A stretch of 14,906 nt of DNA from Microcaldota archaeon (GTDB lineage: Archaea > Micrarchaeota > Micrarchaeia > Micrarchaeales > Micrarchaeaceae). The stretch is taken from the NCBI GenBank assembly GCA_021812205.1, contig JAKAOJ010000003.1, forward strand, positions 1-14,906, in the 5' to 3' direction. Under the pieces are notes generated by a model, which saw only the letters and a program-made list of their open reading frames with translations, was not told the DNA's origin and ran no database searches. Positions 13,524 to 14,906 of the stretch are shown here, piece by piece; position 1 is the stretch's first letter; each line of letters opens with the position of its first letter. The translations under genes and the position numbers were made by a program.

Positions 13524-14906
13524 TCATATAAACCCGCGTATCTTTCCGCCCATCCTGCTTGCACCGCCTATTATGTCTGATACTTGCACAACGAATGCAT
13601 ACGTTACCGCCACTATCAGCGTAGGATAGAAGAGTATCAGCAGCCAGAAGCCGCTCATAGCAGTCTGGACCCCACTAATCTGCGTCACTATTGGGCTCGA
13701 CGGGTTTATCTGGGTATTGAATGTGCTGGACTGCAGGGAATACCTGGACAGCTGCAGCGCAGCATCGTTTAGGAGCGTGGTGGTGTTGGGCGCCGTGAAG
13801 TAATACGCTACAGCGAAAAGTGTCGGCATCACGAAGTAGAAGCCCATGGCTAATGCAACCATCATTCCGCCGAGCGCACGTGTAGGGATTATCGCCCTCA
13901 GTATTATTCCTGGGATGAGGAATGCAGGTATGGCTGCTATGGAGAAGAACACGATTAGGTTGTACTCTGCATAAAGAGCCAATATGCCGTCGGTTATAAA
14001 GCTCGCTATTACGTACGTCGGCTCAATCACCAGCACGTCCCAGTAAAACTGCGGGGCGCTCAGGAGCAGGCTTGAAATATTAGTCACGTAGTTAACTGAT
14101 GGTATTATAAGACTCACGCCGAGCGAGGAGAGCACCCGGAATGAGTAGTAGAGGTGGTAAAGCGAGGTGTAGACGTTCTCCGCAGCGCTTATGGTGTTCG
14201 TCATCAGGTTCAGCGCGGTTGCATACGGGTTTATGGGCCCTATTATGGCGGATGGCAGCAAACCGAAAACCACCGCGCTGACGTACAGGAACAGGGCGAC
14301 CAGTATGGCGCTAGCGGTGGCCTCATACATCTCGCCAATGCCGTAGTTGCGGATCCTGTCGTTCTTGAATCCCGCCCCGACGGCGAATATCGCGCCAGCT
14401 ATAAGGAATGCAATTGATACGACAATCAGCGCAATCGGGAGGTCGCCCTTCCATGCGTTATATATCTGCTGGTTGATTGGGCAGTACCACGGGGCGTTGG
14501 CCGTTATGTTGGCAGCAAGCCCCGGAGGCAAGAGGCCGCAGCCTGACTGCGACACTGGCGTGCCGCTGCATGACCACTGGTTCGCCGAGCAGCCGTTCTG
14601 CGCTGCAGGGCATGAAGACGGGCAATTACCTGCATCTACTATATAGCCGTAGGAATGGCACGCGTTGCTGCAGGTCAGCGGCGGCGGCGCAGTAACCGTC
14701 AGGGTGGACGAGCTCGAGGTGCCAGACGTTATGTCGTTGGCAGATACGGTGTATGTGCCTGTTTGGTAGTTTATGCCGTACAGTGTGTAGCTTATAGTGC
14801 CTGTCTGCGGCCCGGCAACCACAGCGCCATCGACCTCTATCTCGATTGAGTCTGTTGAAGGGCTCGGCACGCCGGTTATCTTGTCGCTAGACCCTTGCTG
14901 CACAGT
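13524..14906 (-). CDS. VirB6/TrbL-like polytopic membrane protein with Cys-rich ectodomain, 5' end missing
   Basis: The frame is open to the window edge, so the N-terminus is missing; 459 residues are counted from the GTG at 14903. Residues about 15-75 form beta strands ending SSSTLTVTAPPP, like an Ig-type domain. Residues 78-141 contain eight cysteines (C78, C82, C94, C98, C105, C112, C122, C141), an even number that suggests a disulfide-rich extracellular module. Hydrophobic segments follow at about 155-177, 195-216, 289-310, 315-337, 343-369 and 415-440, with a weaker one near 258-275. The C-terminus is basic (RMGGKIRG), probably inside. Size, number of segments and position ahead of VirB4-type genes fit VirB6/TrbL and archaeal CedA-like channel proteins. 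The family is judged from architecture only; these proteins diverge quickly in sequence. Confidence 0.8.
   Translation of the reverse strand, partial: TVQQGSSDKITGVPSPSTDSIEIEVDGAVVAGPQTGTISYTLYGINYQTGTYTVSANDITSGTSSSSTLTVTAPPPLTCSNACHSYGYIVDAGNCPSSCPAAQNGCSANQWSCSGTPVSQSGCGLLPPGLAANITANAPWYCPINQQIYNAWKGDLPIALIVVSIAFLIAGAIFAVGAGFKNDRIRNYGIGEMYEATASAILVALFLYVSAVVFGLLPSAIIGPINPYATALNLMTNTISAAENVYTSLYHLYYSFRVLSSLGVSLIIPSVNYVTNISSLLLSAPQFYWDVLVIEPTYVIASFITDGILALYAEYNLIVFFSIAAIPAFLIPGIILRAIIPTRALGGMMVALAMGFYFVMPTLFAVAYYFTAPNTTTLLNDAALQLSRYSLQSSTFNTQINPSSPIVTQISGVQTAMSGFWLLILFYPTLIVAVTYAFVVQVSDIIGGASRMGGKIRGFI

Noticed and set aside
1..14906. rRNA, tRNA, CRISPR arrays, insertion sequences or att sites
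   Set aside because: Coding sequence fills almost the whole window, and the small gaps contain no tRNA-like cloverleaf, regularly spaced repeats, transposase or long terminal inverted repeats that I could see by reading.

Overview
The window looks like a gene-dense archaeal chromosome. Evidence: topoisomerase VI subunit B, a Dim2/Krr1-type KH protein, a Tes/MJ0619-type radical SAM enzyme, TATA-like boxes ahead of genes, GGTG/GGTGAT-type ribosome binding sites, and heavy use of AGG and ATA codons. Small genes, gaps of 0-34 bp and the mix of surface and secretion genes suggest a DPANN archaeon (perhaps Micrarchaeota-like), but nothing in the window fixes the lineage; that is inference.

Layout. 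(1) Positions 1-1323, plus strand: the 3' part of a HerA-type (DUF87) ATPase, more AT-rich than the rest. (2) Positions 1358-3898, minus strand: a two-gene unit, a Tes-like radical SAM enzyme (membrane-spanning tetraether lipid synthesis in characterised members) followed 9 bp later by a 224-residue protein of unknown function with an HMA-like secondary-structure pattern. (3) Positions 3899-4099: a divergent promoter region. (4) Positions 4100-6249, plus strand: KH protein and Top6B, overlapping by ATGA; Top6A does not follow. (5) Positions 6259-14906, minus strand: a nine-gene unit with almost no spacing.

Region 5 is the most interesting part. In transcription order it encodes: a polytopic VirB6/TrbL-like membrane protein with a cysteine-rich ectodomain (5' end outside the window); two tandem membrane-anchored proteins whose cytoplasmic parts resemble each other and the N-terminal domain of VirB4; a VirB4/HerA-type ATPase; a 102-residue protein paralogous to the C-terminal domain of that ATPase; a zinc-ribbon protein with two membrane segments; a coiled-coil/winged-helix protein; a 49-residue very basic protein; and a 790-residue surface protein with about 20 N-glycosylation sequons and a cytoplasmic winged-helix-like domain. 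I read this as a reduced, rearranged type IV secretion-like (conjugation or DNA-import-like) machine, conceptually close to the archaeal Ced/Ted systems. No relaxase, coupling protein or recognisable pilin is visible, so cargo and direction are unknown.

No rRNA, tRNA, CRISPR array or insertion sequence was seen. No gene-free stretch exceeds 300 bp; the longest is the 201-bp divergent promoter region.
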